A stretch of DNA of 32,975 nt from Mesotaenium endlicherianum. Taxonomy: Eukaryota; Streptophyta; Zygnematophyceae; Zygnematales; Mesotaeniaceae. Of this stretch, positions 1-10,756 are shown piece by piece. The stretch is taken from NCBI GenBank assembly GCA_009602735.1, contig WELA01000853.1, positions 143,217 through 176,191 on the forward strand, read 5' to 3'. Made by a program: the position numbers and the translations under genes. The notes under the pieces are model-generated. The model was not told the DNA's origin, did no database searches, and saw only the letters and a list, made by a program, of their open reading frames with translations. Position 1 is the first letter of the stretch. Every line of letters begins with the position of its first letter.

Positions 1-31
1 GAGGGAGGGGGGGAGGGGGAAGGGGGGGAAG
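1..31. repeat. G/A-rich low-complexity tract at the window edge
   Basis: The first bases are almost pure purine, with runs of G broken by single A. The far end of the window (from about 32951) is a C-rich tract of mirror character. Nothing else can be said from the sequence. Confidence 0.7.
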
Positions 32-1505
32 CAGCAAGATAGCGAAGAGAGCAGGCAACAACGCACCCAAGAGCGTAAGCACGTAAGCAACGTGGGACTT
101 ACAGATCCCTTGAGACAGCCTAGGACTGAGACAATGTGAACAGATCTCTAAGGTAGCACAGCTCTCCAGGCGAGTAAAAGAATCATCCCCCAATGAACCA
201 CCCCATCCCACCTGCACGAGGCGCCATGGCACGTACTCTTGGAACCTCCGGTAGGACACCATAGGTGGGATGGGATGACCCAGCAGCATGGGTACCAACT
301 GCTAGGCCACGGAGAGCCCACTTGCGGCGCGTGTGTCCGACAGCGGATACAGCCACACATAGTAGCTCAGTTGCGTAGATCCAGCCCCACCCGGGCCCCC
401 CCCACCCCCAAAAGGTTCCTCCCCTCTCACCCTCCACCATCCCCATTTCTCCCAAGGAGCCAGCTCTCCCTGCCACCACTCGGCCCCTTCGCCTACTCCC
501 AGGCACCTCCTAAGGCAAGCGTGTGCCCTGAGAGGCCCCCAGGTGGCAGCATTGCAGCAAGTAGCGAGTGCTCGGTGTCCGAAGATGCTCGGCCGGTGTG
601 CCCATGGCACTAGCCACCCCGCTACTGCCATGGGCTATGCAGACACAGAAAGGGAGGGGGGAGGGGGAGGACGGGGTGAAGATTGTGGTAGGAGTTACTG
701 CACAAGTGACTTGAAGCTTGGCTTCTATGCAGCAGAGAAAACTGACAGACGCAGAGTTACATGATCCGCTTGCGCCTACGTTCTCTGTTGCTGTTGCAAA
801 CACGATGTAATCCATTGCCACAACTACGTGGCCAAGATCGGCACCTACAGAGCCCCAGGACCAGCATGTGCTGGCACCACCACTGCCTCCGAGTTCCCCC
901 CCCCTTCATTGGCACACCCTTCCAGTGAAGCTGCATGTGGCTCCCGCGCACAGCACCCTCATTCTGTTTCTGTGCACTGTGACCAACACCCTCAAAAGAA
1001 GGTCAACAAATGAGCCCCAGATTTCCCGTATGACTAGATTGTGCCTGCAAAAAGACCGTGGCGGCTGCTAGAGCTCAAATGCAAGGCAAGCTAGCACGTT
1101 GACTTGCTCTCCTCCATATAAGACACCATGAGTGATTGCTTGCTCGTCCAGAAAAAGTCAACTGCAAATTTAAGCAGAGATATTCGAACAGAAAAAAAAC
1201 TCCCGCAGCATCCGGGCTACAGAAACTATGACGTTACAACTAACCGACAGCAGAGACCGATGGGCCATGGATTCACGAGTATGCTTCATGTTAAGCATGA
1301 GGAGTCAACATAACCAGAACAACCATATCATATAAGACATCATCGACGTATCCATTCGCCCAGCTCCATCGTCCTGAAGAAACCCGTTGCATTATCGTCA
1401 TGCACGAGAGCACAAAAAATGACACTTGGGCAAAGATAGTTCGTCACAAGGACGAAGCAAAAGCACCAAGTTCAAGTCTCAGCAGTTTGGAGACAAGGAT
1501 CAAGT
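32..1505. other. No recognisable gene
   Basis: This is GC-rich sequence with C-rich stretches near 385-430 and 895-905. Open frames of 60-126 codons occur on both strands, but they overlap one another, are low in complexity and show no recognisable domain. I see no RNA gene or mobile element here. Confidence 0.5.
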
Positions 1506-1616
1506 TTAGCAAGTAACTTTCATGAGAGAACGACCTGGAGTGTGAGCAGTAGTCGTACCAGGCGCGAGAAGATGTAGAGTTACCACCAAGAGGAGAGAAA
1601 GCGAGCGCAGCGCCAT
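1506..1616 (-). CDS. Possible small secreted peptide or signal-peptide first exon
   Basis: An ATG at 1614-1616 (minus) opens a 36-codon frame ending in TAA. The residues after Met run ALRSLSLLLVVTLHLLAPG, then TTTAHTPGRS. This is a classic signal peptide: a basic residue, a Leu/Val-rich core and small residues before a likely cleavage site. The start context has A at -3 and G at +4, which is favourable in eukaryotes. The same frame stays open upstream to 1886, but that part looks unlike a protein. The product could be a small secreted peptide, or a first exon whose true donor lies before the stop; no good GT donor is visible. No family is recognised, and no neighbouring exon was found. Confidence 0.25.
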   Translation of the reverse strand: MALRSLSLLLVVTLHLLAPGTTTAHTPGRSLMKVTC

Positions 1617-4600
1617 TGTGCTTTGCAGGGCACGCACACCTCTTTTTTTCTGTTTCTGGGACCTTATCTTCGCTGCGTCACCTTCTTCTCTTCCGTAGGA
1701 GGAGTGCTCGAGACTGCTGCAAGACGCATGCAAGCACTCCAGCTCTCGTCGAAAGGAGTGCAGAGCGGAGTGAGTTGCAACGTCTCGAATGCGGAACTTT
1801 TGGTCAGTTGTTGCAGTGCTTTTTAAGAAGCGTGCTAGGAGACATTCGCAAGACCTCCTGGCGTAGTGGAGTGGACCATGCCGCATTTATTGGATGAATA
1901 GCGTCAGAAAATGCCGGCCAGAAGAGATCTGCCCGAAAGTGAGAAGCAGAATAGCCTGGGCAACCTCGGGCAGATAAAATATTAGTCACTTTCAATCGCT
2001 TTCCACAGGAACGTTGCACTGTCGCAATCCCGCCGTTTGCGTTCTTCAATTATGGCAAGTCAAACAACAGAGAACGCGTGAGAAAAAAATAAGAAATGAA
2101 AATCCACACGGTTTTGAAAATGTTTTACTTTCTGTAGACGTATGAATACAGTCAAACAGTACGGACAATGGAAATGCAGCAGGCGCGTTCATGAATCGGT
2201 TGCCCTTCATCGCTGTCCATTGCCCTCAATCCAGGCTCTCAGCCGTGGCGCATGTGGTGGCACACGTATATGCCGAGCAGTAAAATTTTTGCGTGGTTTG
2301 CTAAGAAAGTTTAGTATAGCTTGTACACTTTCTGCTCCTTTCAACAGAAATAAATCCGGTTATGCCCAGGAAGTTGCTCTGGACGCGGGATGGGCTCAAG
2401 GAGATCGTTGGGTCTGATTGGACATGGCATGGTTTTGCTTTCCGTGGTCCAGATTTTTGATCTTTTACTAGTTTCTACTTTATATGCTGGGAATGGTCAT
2501 CCGAAACTTCATAACTGTAGCTCATCGTGGACGTTTTAGAAAAAAAGAGGTTTGGAAAATGTTTATCGTTTGTAAAGAGGTAACAACAGGAACGTCCACA
2601 AGGGTGATAAACTTCATGTCAGGGCCAATCTTATATGAGTCATTCCGTCGTATCTGGTTTCAAGGCAACGACTGGCAACGACCTGCGATCTGAGTGTCAA
2701 CAAGGTCAGCCAACAATGACAATTCAATGTTGAACCAATTAGCACTCGACATGTGATATCCATCGCACGAAGCAGGCTTTTCCCTCCAAAGAGATAGGAA
2801 GTGCTCGGCTGCCAAGTGGAGTAATGAATTGCCGAGCATCGGCAAATTCGGGCAGAAAGCCGATGAGAAGTGACAGCCTACAGGCATTAAAAAGGGCCAG
2901 GATGGGTGAGGAATCAGGATGTATGACCGAACAGCCACATCGGCGGGAAATTCATATCGGGTGTAATTAAATTGTGGAATCCTTGCCATTAAGATCCATC
3001 CGATGTTGACGTCGATCGATCATCTTTGATCGTAGGCATTGTTAGTGACTATCATTGTGGCTCAGTCCTCTGAAAACTTTTTAAAAATTGAAGCTTCGTG
3101 TTTAACCGACCGTACTACAGAAAAGGACCCCCACGCCCACATACCCGTTACTTCCTGTCGCTATCATACATTCCCCATCAAACAACACCGTACTGAACAG
3201 CAAGGACCAGAAACGTCCAACAAGGAACAACACAAATGACAAGGTGGGGTAGGCGGACGGTGATCACGTCATTATCACTTGCACGAAAAAACCGGAGTGG
3301 GTCGGGAGTGGGCCTGAGTGGGCCACCTTTGGCCACCTTCCATCTCCTGGAACTTTGCCTGAAACCAGGAGAATCTGACGTCACAATACAGACAAAATGG
3401 TTTACTCGTGTTTGCTGCCACTTGTGTCAGTACACACATTTGTCAGGAGCATAGGAGGTAGTTGGTCGGCAGTTGGCTGGGGTTGGTTGGGTGCAGTTGA
3501 GCATCAGTTGGGCACCAATCCCTGGAAGTGCCTGGAAGTCTCGTTTTCGGCCAATTTTCTAGTCCGCGTTGAAGTGCTAGTCAAACCAAGTCAAATCAAT
3601 TCTCCTTGATTTCTTTCCGCATTAACCGTGTGCTTCCGATCAATTTGAAAAATGCCAGACGTGTACGAATATCCCATGACTTTTTCCACACTTCTCAATA
3701 CCTACAGCTATCCCTCCGGGTACTGACACTTATAGAGGGAAGCGATTCCCGATTATTTCAGGCGTCGGGCTAACCCAGGCTAACCAGTTGACTGCGACGT
3801 GAGAAGTCATCGATGAGCCTTCAATCTTATGACTTGCCACGGCTTCCAGCCTTCACGACTTTTCATCATGGACTTTCATCATAAAGCTAGAGCTCTGAGC
3901 TTTGCATTAAACAACCCGCTGCCCCCACTTATCTAAAAGAATCACATGCTCGTATGAAGTGGGGAGCTTGCAAGGAACTCCGCAAACATAAGGTAGCACT
4001 TTGTAGCTCACATCCACACATTGCGCAAATGGTTTTAAACGGCCCTGTCGATCGACGCAAAAAGCAATGGAAAGTCGATCTGGATGGTTATCTAAGTGCA
4101 CCCACTCTGGGTTTCCTTGTTTCAAGTCTCGTATATAATTTGTTTGTCTGGAGTACGTCCATATCTTTCTCATTCGCCACGGAAAGCCAAAAAACTCTAG
4201 GTTGCGAGCGTTTCAAGAATTGCGTGAAACTATTTTTATACCTACCGACGGCCATTCTTGATCTTGAAAGTTATCAATGGGCTACGGAAAATAAACTTTC
4301 TTGTTTCTTGGAATTCATTGTACTTTGATTGCTGACTCTTTCTTCAACAAAATAGGCTTACAAGTTGATTGACTATGAAGCATGTGAGCATCATATACAC
4401 ATAAAATGTCATTTTTTAAATATTTGAATACAACATCATGAAGTCTTAATCAAATTATCCCCTTATGTGCTTAAAATTTATATGGTTGGAACCATTTAAA
4501 TGCCTCTTGGATCCTAGCAAAGTTCTATGAAGAACAATGACAAAAGAAACAATTTTGCAAGGAATAAGAAGTTTGATATATTTTGCAACCATGTTCAAGC

Positions 4601-5159
4601 TTCTACAATCCACGAATTTGGTGTGGGTTATTTTTGTTGTATATATTGGCCTATTCCCAAAATACTCTCTTAGTTGCAAAAGTTGCACTGTACTTCGATT
4701 TAAAGCCCAAATTTCATAAGTTGTCAAATAAGATGTTCATCTTCTCAAAATTTGAGCGCGATGTTGATTTGCGCATAAACTATGGAACCAGAAACAAGCT
4801 TATCGATGTCGCACGCGTATTCTTTCGACCTTCACACGGAAATGTCAATTTTCTACTGCCCATTCCAACGGATTAGCAACCTACCACCCTGTCATCGACC
4901 ATGGCTACCATCGCATAGGAGAACCCTGCATCTCATATAACTCTGCTAACACCAACACTTATGCACTCGTCTTTAGCATTATAAAAATATACTTTTAGGG
5001 CAAAGTAGCTAGCGGCTTATTGGAGCTACGCTTCAGCCTCGAAAAGGGTCAAAGCAATCTCAAATAACAATTCTTCCACCTCTTCAATTGCGACTTGAGG
5101 TTTCGTGGGCATAGCTTCCATCAGCTTAACCCCTTCGTGTGGCTCTGCGTTACAGTGCC
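1617..5159. other. Unrecognised, increasingly AT-rich intergenic sequence
   Basis: No gene, RNA or complete mobile element is recognised. The stretch at 3458-3520 is rich in TTGG/GTTGG. Open frames at 3907-4173 (minus) and 3954-4328 (plus) overlap on opposite strands, and neither shows a domain. The sequence turns AT-rich after 4300. It may include decayed 3' parts of the retroelement whose gag starts at about 5160, but I could not align it to the better-preserved element at 8714-15567. Confidence 0.4.
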
Positions 5160-6250
5160 TTCTCAAGTCATGTAACTATTTTAGTATCGTAGCTTCAGTC
5201 ATTCGTTTAATTGTCCACCATCTTCGACTTATGCATCGAAGAACATTTCAACACCAGCTCGTTGAAGCGCAAAACATACTCCTGAACACTTCCTCTTTCA
5301 CAAAGGCGACCCAAGAAATCTCAAGTCGTAGCCTCGGGTCAAGGGTTGAAGTTGTAACGTGAAACCTTCAAAGCTAGCTGATCAATAGTAATATCTAGTT
5401 AAGGGATACTTGTGCATAGGTCCATGAGCATCACGTGTACCACGTAGGTCCAAGTATTTTGAAAATACCAAAAAAACGTGTCCAAAAACGTGAGAAGAAT
5501 TATTTGACAAGTATAATATGTTGATATCCTTTTTTTTTCTTTTAGCACGTTCTGCTTGTAGTAAACTGACTCCTCTACCATCCGCAACCAAACAAGCTTG
5601 AACTTTTGAAGTATTGTGGAAGTAATAAAGCCTTCTAATTTTTCCAAGAATCTTGGAAAATATGAATACATGCGTATTTTCATATTTTACACGTATAATT
5701 TTAATACGTCGTTATACCAATATTTCGTATTCGTATTCCATAACTAGGTGGTAATATACTGTAGAGAATTGCTCTTCTTGCTCAAAGCAAGCTCCAATAC
5801 ACTTCTCTAGTAAGCTAATCATGAAAGCGTCTTGCTTGTCGGACGCTAGCGCAAGAATTTCTTGAATCTTCACATCAAAACATCTACTAATAAACACATG
5901 GCAATTTTACGCTCTGCATCACATACCTTTGGCTTGCGAGCACGCACTCTTGGTACGGGTGGAATTATTGGCGGTACTACAAATTGACCATGGAATAGTT
6001 GGATGACAGGGTTTGGGTGCCATACTCGTCAAACTAGCTTCTCTAACCACAACTTGCACCAATCTCTCCACCTCCACACGCATACTTCACAAAATTTTGG
6101 TGGACATTGCCTCAAACAACGTTTGCTATTTGTTTCATCATTGTCTGCATTTTTTGTTACTGTCTTCTCAGAAGTGGCGCAGCTTTCTTGACGGGCTTTA
6201 CGTGCTCGACATGCTCTTTTCCTCTGGTTACCAACTTTAATTCCATGATT
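5160..6250 (-). pseudogene. Decayed Ty3/gypsy gag (older copy)
   Basis: Read on the minus strand, this matches the gag of the chromovirus at 13838-14774 at the nucleotide level, with many changes and indels. Matching stretches are 5253-5390 (around the shared run CTCGTTGAAGCGC), 5757-5990 and 6005-6225. In one frame near 5897-5712 the residues SDKQDAFMISLLEK parallel the SDKQVAFVIILLKR block of the other gag, followed by a block with EQEEQFS against EREEQLS. Stops and frameshifts break every frame. The 5' LTR of the same copy lies to the right (6262-8081), as expected for minus orientation. A MITE-like insert (5395-5750) interrupts it. It is an old, dead copy of the same or a closely related family. 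Confidence 0.75.
5395..5750. mobile_element. MITE-like insertion in the old gag
   Basis: About 356 bp interrupt the gag alignment and are absent from the related gag near 14270. The ends form imperfect inverted repeats: the left starts CTAGTTAAGGGATAC, and the reverse complement of the right end contains CTAGTTATGGAATAC (13 of 15 match). The 7-bp sequence GTAATAT lies at 5388-5394 and again at 5751-5757 and is a likely target duplication. Three extra bases (GTG) sit between the right inverted repeat and the duplication, so the exact ends are uncertain. The interior is AT-rich with no coding potential. A 7-8 bp duplication could suit hAT-type elements, but the superfamily is not established. 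Confidence 0.55.
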
Positions 6251-6261
6251 GATATAAATTT

Positions 6262-6440
6262 TAGAAGAAGAAATGCCCTAATGAAGACGTATTACCTCAC
6301 GAGGAACCAAACCAATTGCCAATATATTGAAAAGTGGAACGGCATATTATAAGGAAGCTTCATAAAATTACTAAACATTCATAACAATTGGAATGTGCTC
6401 ACTAATGTCGTGCATTAGGGTGTCGAGTGCGCATCATCAG
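6262..6440 (-). repeat. Decayed LTR, part 1
   Basis: The sequence aligns with the first 170 bases of the LTR at 8714-9470. Shared stretches include CTCACGAGGAA, a run around AGTG(G/C)AACGGCATAT, then AAGGAAGCTT and TGTGCTCAC. It directly follows the old gag, so it is the 5' LTR of that minus-strand copy. Homology ends near 6440, where unrelated sequence begins. Confidence 0.6.
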
Positions 6441-7554
6441 CATAAGCAATACACCATAGGCAAGCAGGCTTTGCTGCAATGAAGTTTGGAATGCATGTGG
6501 CCTTAAAGCCAAAAGGGAGTCAAACATCAAATGTTTTGATTAAGAGGCTTGTACCTTAAAATGTACATTGGAAAGAGAACAACTACTGAAATGTGGCCCA
6601 AAAGATCACTGGAAGCACATCATGATCTTCGTAGAGTAGTCCCACGCAAGGGTTTAAGCTGTGAGTTTGCTCACCACTTGTGAAGTTCTTCAAGTGACTG
6701 AAAGCCAGGAGGGCTTGCTCTTTGCAAGAGAGAGACTAAGTGGTCCTGAAACACAAGAGGTCAAAGTGTAAGCCTTATTGATAACTCTGTCACTTACAAC
6801 TTGCCATAACGAACTTCTAAAAGATGGTCCACTAGGGACATCTCAACTTCTTTGTACTCCTAGAAAATCGGCGCAGAAGGTGAAAAATTTAATGCATGCA
6901 GTCACACTAGGAGACTCTCCTGTGTCCACGATTGAGCACAAGGTGTGTGCTGGCACTCTTATAAGCTAAGCATAACATAAGTGAGAAACCAATCAAAACT
7001 AGTTGCAAAGAATATCTCAATGGTGGAGCTTACCTCGACAAATGCTACCTAGATAAAGCCTCAAAAGTGGATCTCGAACTTGAGGAAGCTTCCTGTAAGG
7101 ATAGATGATGCAGTCACCAAGTTCTAGACTTAATGATGCACATGTACTATACTGATGCAAGATACGTGTAGGCTAGGGAGCTCACGAATTTGTGCGCACA
7201 AAGCTAAGGGTCCTTGGGGTCAGGAATAGCCAACAATTTGACCTTTGGGGCACATTAAGACACAAGTTGGCCTTTGGTGAAATTCCGCTTGGGGCCGGCA
7301 GGTGGCGCGGTCTAAATTGCGAGTATCTCGCTCGACACTTGACCAAAGACGCGAAACCGGTACCATTTGGAAGATAGCTCGGCGCTCTACACTCTAGTGG
7401 CTCAAAAATCTAGAAAAGATTTGCATATGGATGCGTAAAGTCAAGTCAAAGTTGGCAGTCCGAGGTTGGTAGTCTACACATGTGTAGCTCGGTTTTGTGG
7501 GACGACCTCGACCTAACAAATCACGACGCCAACAAAACCATATATAATAGATAT
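6441..7554. other. Unidentified 1.1-kb insert inside the decayed LTR
   Basis: This stretch has no counterpart in the intact LTRs. It contains CTTTGCAAGAGAGAGAC, which recalls CCTTGCAAGAGAGAGAG of the solo LTR at 13132-13842, but no wider match was found. No coding region, terminal repeats or target duplication could be identified with confidence. It is probably a further transposon fragment. Confidence 0.35.
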
Positions 7555-8081
7555 TGTTCTTGCGTAAGTTTAGAAATTTACAAAAGTGAAATTTGGTGAG
7601 TAACAAATTGAAGTTATGTGTAATTCTTGTTATCTATGATGTTTACTCCACTCTTTGAGCGGGAATTGCTTAGGAACAAAATCCCTAAGTGTTTGTCAAT
7701 TCAACCCCTTTTCTTTGAGATTCCGCCGTATGACTTTAAGCTGACGAGCCAAGCAGATTTCAGGTCCACATACAATGTATAAAATAATCTAAATATAACT
7801 TAGGTGCGTCGAGTTAAATCAAATTTCTCATTTGAACATGTGGACACTTCTCGTCAACCAAAGTTACGTGAAAGGTAGACTGCAATGCAACGGGCCTTAT
7901 TTCTTGTTGCTTTTTGTCAACCCAACAATTGCGCTCATGGCAAATCAATAACAGTGATTAAATGATCCAAAAAGCAATCAAACTCTTAGAGATTCTTAAC
8001 TTTCTCAATACTTGTCCGATTTCGACATCCTTTTTACCACAATAATCACAAAAATGTACTCAACAATCCTATGACCTTGCG
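7555..8081 (-). repeat. Decayed LTR, part 2
   Basis: Similarity to the LTR at 8714-9470 resumes at TAGAAATTTACAAAAGTGAAA and continues in order through ACATG, CTTAG, the CAACCAAAGTTACGTGAA block, the CAACGGGCC block, and TTTCTCAATACTTG. It ends near CCTATGACCTTGC, close to the intact LTR end CCTATGACCTTACA. Divergence is much greater than between the two LTRs of the younger element, so this insertion is older. Confidence 0.6.
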
Positions 8082-8359
8082 TTGCTTATATATGAGTTTT
8101 CTTAGTTCATGATTGATGCCCAAAACGTCATTTCACTTGCAATTATTTCTATTGTGCTGTGCACCTTTTTTTGAATTAATCATAAAGGATTTTTGATGAC
8201 TTCATTTTTTTTTATAGAAGATACTCATTGGTAAATCAATTCATTACAAGTACATTGGGTTTTTGTAGTCACAGGCTATACGAATGGTTCGAACAAGGTC
8301 TTAAGCAATTATTATCAATACCATAGAAGGACATTTGGAAGATAACGTGGTTAATACAA
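8082..8359. other. AT-rich spacer without recognised features
   Basis: AT-rich sequence with short T runs lies between the decayed LTR and the plus-strand gag remnant. No coding region, RNA or repeat structure was recognised. Confidence 0.4.
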
Positions 8360-8713
8360 CTAAAACATCACCGCGTTAGCTAGAGAGGTTAAGGATGCTA
8401 GTGTCGCTCTTATCGCGATAGCAATCCACCAAGCCGAAAAAGGGATTGTTACCAGAAGAGAGTTCAACCAAGGCAAAAAAAGATACAACAGAACAAAAAG
8501 TAAATTCGGAGAGGCTCGAGAGGGAGAAGACCAAGAGACACTAAGGGCCAATCTTTTGTGCAAGCCTTATGATGTGCCTCATGTTGTACGTTTGATTACT
8601 ATTTGCGGAAACTGAGCGGCCATGAGCTAATTGAAACTGTACCAATCAAAAGTGTAAAGGTTGTTGCCAATTGATTGAATGTCGCTGCTGTTAATCTACA
8701 AACTGATGATGGT
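8360..8713 (+). pseudogene. Plus-strand gag-like remnant, left part
   Basis: One plus frame from about 8366 stays open for some 80 codons and reads like a charged retroelement gag N-terminus (REVKDASVALIAIAIHQAEK, then a Lys/Arg/Glu-rich stretch). Stops follow after about 8610. The last 75 bases (8641-8713) resemble 15759-15835, and the region from 8400 resembles 17510-17650. The chromovirus interrupts it exactly at 8713/8714, and the frame resumes at 15573. It is the 5' portion of an older element on the opposite strand to its invader. Confidence 0.5.
8709..8713. other. Target site duplication (left), ATGGT
   Basis: ATGGT lies immediately left of the LTR start TGAAAGG. The same five bases follow the other LTR at 15568-15572. 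Five-base duplications are typical of Ty3/gypsy integration. Confidence 0.9.
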
Positions 8714-9470
8714 TGAAAGGGGCAGAGTGCCGTAGTGGAAGCGTAGTATTTCACGAGGAAAGAAACTAGTTGCAATTATACTAAAAAGTGCAGCGGCATA
8801 TCACTAAGAAAGCTTAGGAAAAATACTCAACATTTTGAGTAGCAATAAATGCTCACAATGATGTTGGATGGAAGGCCTCGTCATTACAAACCCGTAGAAA
8901 TTTACAGAAGTGAAAATTTGATAAGAAACAAAGAAGTCATGCCTATTTATAGTTTTCTACGAGGGCCGCTCGCCCCTAGGCGAGAGGGCCGCTTAGCAAC
9001 GGATTTTCTTCAAATCGTGTTTGTCAAATCGTCCCTTCCAAAATATTTGTGAGAAAGCCAGATCAGTCTCATCTAACGTGTCGGGCCGATTTGACGTCCA
9101 CATGCATGCATCGAAATATATAGAATACACTAACTTAGACGCGCTAGGCTAATCCGAAACTTATAGGTAAATCGACCTAGTCGGCACTCTGCGTCAGCCA
9201 AACTTACGTGAAGGTTCGAATTCACTTTAACGGCCCAGATCGTTTGCATTGTCGGTCAATCCGACGGTCGCGCTCACCGCGAATTGAGGAAAGTCGTCAA
9301 CCGACCTCAAAATTAATTAAACTTCGGAAATCCATAACTCTCTCAATACTTAACCATATTCGATGAACATTATATCAAATTGACCACAAAAAAACACTCT
9401 ACACTTCTATCTAATCAAAACATACTTTTAAGGAACTCAAAAATGCACTTTGTACACCTATGACCTTACA
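8714..9470 (-). repeat. 3' LTR of the chromovirus
   Basis: It starts TGAAAGGGGCAG and ends CCTATGACCTTACA on the plus strand. It contains the TATA-like TATAAAT (minus) at 8945-8951. A small perfect hairpin lies at 8969-8984 (CTCGCC, CCTA loop, GGCGAG). The stop codon of the integrase frame lies inside it, at 9458-9460. Confidence 0.93.
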
Positions 9471-10753
9471 TCATCCCCCTCCTCAAGATGCGACGTCCTC
9501 GACGCATTCTGCAGATAACGTCTCAACTTACTCTTACGATGTGTCAAGTTGGTCTTTGGCTCCCAAGTGTTGTCGTTCGTATGGTAGCCTTTCCACTTGA
9601 CTAGATACTCTTGAACAAATCGTTGACCTCGCTTGACTCGTCGATCGCCGACAATCGCCTCCACTTCATACTCCAATACATCGTCAATTTTGACCCGTGG
9701 TGGCGGTGTAGGTAGTCGTCCTGGATGTCCTTCATTTGGGTCAATGTATGGCTGCAAACAACTGACATGGAACACATCATGGATACGCCAACCTGAAGGA
9801 AGTTCCAACTTGTAGGTCACTGAATTAACCTGCTTGAGCACCACAAAGGGACCTGTGAATCGTGCTCGCAGTTTCCTTTTGCCCGTGAAAGGTAGATTCT
9901 CTATTGACAAGAGTACTTTGTCACCCACATGGAATGTCACTTCCCTCCTATGCTTGTTAGCATGCTTGACCTGCTCTTCCTGTGCCTTCCAAATACACGT
10001 CTTCGCCATATCCCAAGTGTTGGCCATCTGCTCCATAAAAGCTTGTGTAGTAGGAACCTGAGTTTCCTTGGCCTTCTCCAACAAGATGTTCCCTGGATGA
10101 TATACTTCTCTGCCATAAACTATAGCGAATGGTGACTGCTTGGTGGATCCCTGCATGCTGATGTTGTAGGCAAACTCCAATCCTGGCAGCTTCCTATCCC
10201 ACTTTGAAGGGTCTTCCATAGTGAAACTCCTGAGCACCTCTTGCAAAGTTCTGTTGAGTCTCTCACTCTGGTCGTCTGTCTGAGGATGATAGGAAGTGCT
10301 CATACTCAGCTTGGTCCCCATCAAAGTAAACAATGACCGCCAAAAGTTGCTAGTAAATCTTAGATCTCGGTCTGAAACAATCACCTTCGGCAACCCATGT
10401 AGCTTGAAAATATGATCAAATAATAGTCGTGCCACATCTGCTGCCGTACAAGTCTCCTTCATGGGAAAAAAGTGAGCCATCTTGCTGAGTCTATCAGATA
10501 CAACCCAAACTGCATCGTGCCCTTGACCACTCACTGGTAACGACGTGATGAAGTCCATAGCAATCTGCTCCCAAGGATACTCTGGAATAGGTAGGGGCTG
10601 CAATGTACCTCCCTTCTTTTGATTTGGTGTCTTGTTACGCTGGCAAGCATCTCAATTCCTGATCCACTCCTCAATGTCCTTGTCCATATTTCTCCAATAG
10701 TACTCCCGCTTCCGCACACTTGTCGTCTTTTTGCTTGCAAAGTGTCCAGCATA
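9458..10753 (-). pseudogene. Integrase with GPY/F module and chromodomain
   Basis: Integrase inserts the cDNA into the host genome. The frame from 10603 carries the D,D35E triad: D17 in AMDFI, D78 in VSDRD, E114 in QSERLN, with 35 residues between the last two. A GPY/F-type module follows (RFTGPFVVL ... YKLELP ... HDVFHVS), then a chromodomain (EYLVKWKGY ... NTWEP). Upstream in the same frame is the HHCC zinc-binding region (GHF ... YYWRNM ... CQRNK). It is broken by UAA at 10754-10756 and by UGA at 10652-10654, where the first Cys of the C-x2-C pair is expected. The chromodomain is thought to steer integration toward methylated-histone chromatin. The copy cannot make an intact protein. Confidence 0.93.
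9471..9485 (-). other. Polypurine tract
   Basis: Directly before the 3' LTR the minus strand reads AGGAGGGGGATGA, a purine run adjoining the LTR terminus TGTAAGG. Its position and composition fit the plus-strand primer of an LTR retrotransposon. Confidence 0.75.
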
Positions 10754-10756
10754 TTA

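Noticed and set aside
239-613. Plus-strand open frame of 124 codons
   Set aside because: It is Pro/Ser-rich low complexity with competing frames on the other strand and no domain or start support.
3907-4173. Minus-strand open frame of 88 codons with protein-like composition
   Set aside because: It overlaps a longer open frame on the other strand. I looked for retroelement integrase or other motifs and found none.
8969-8984. Small hairpin in the LTR as a regulatory element
   Set aside because: The stem is perfect in one LTR, but the other copy has changes in it, and no function can be argued from sequence alone.
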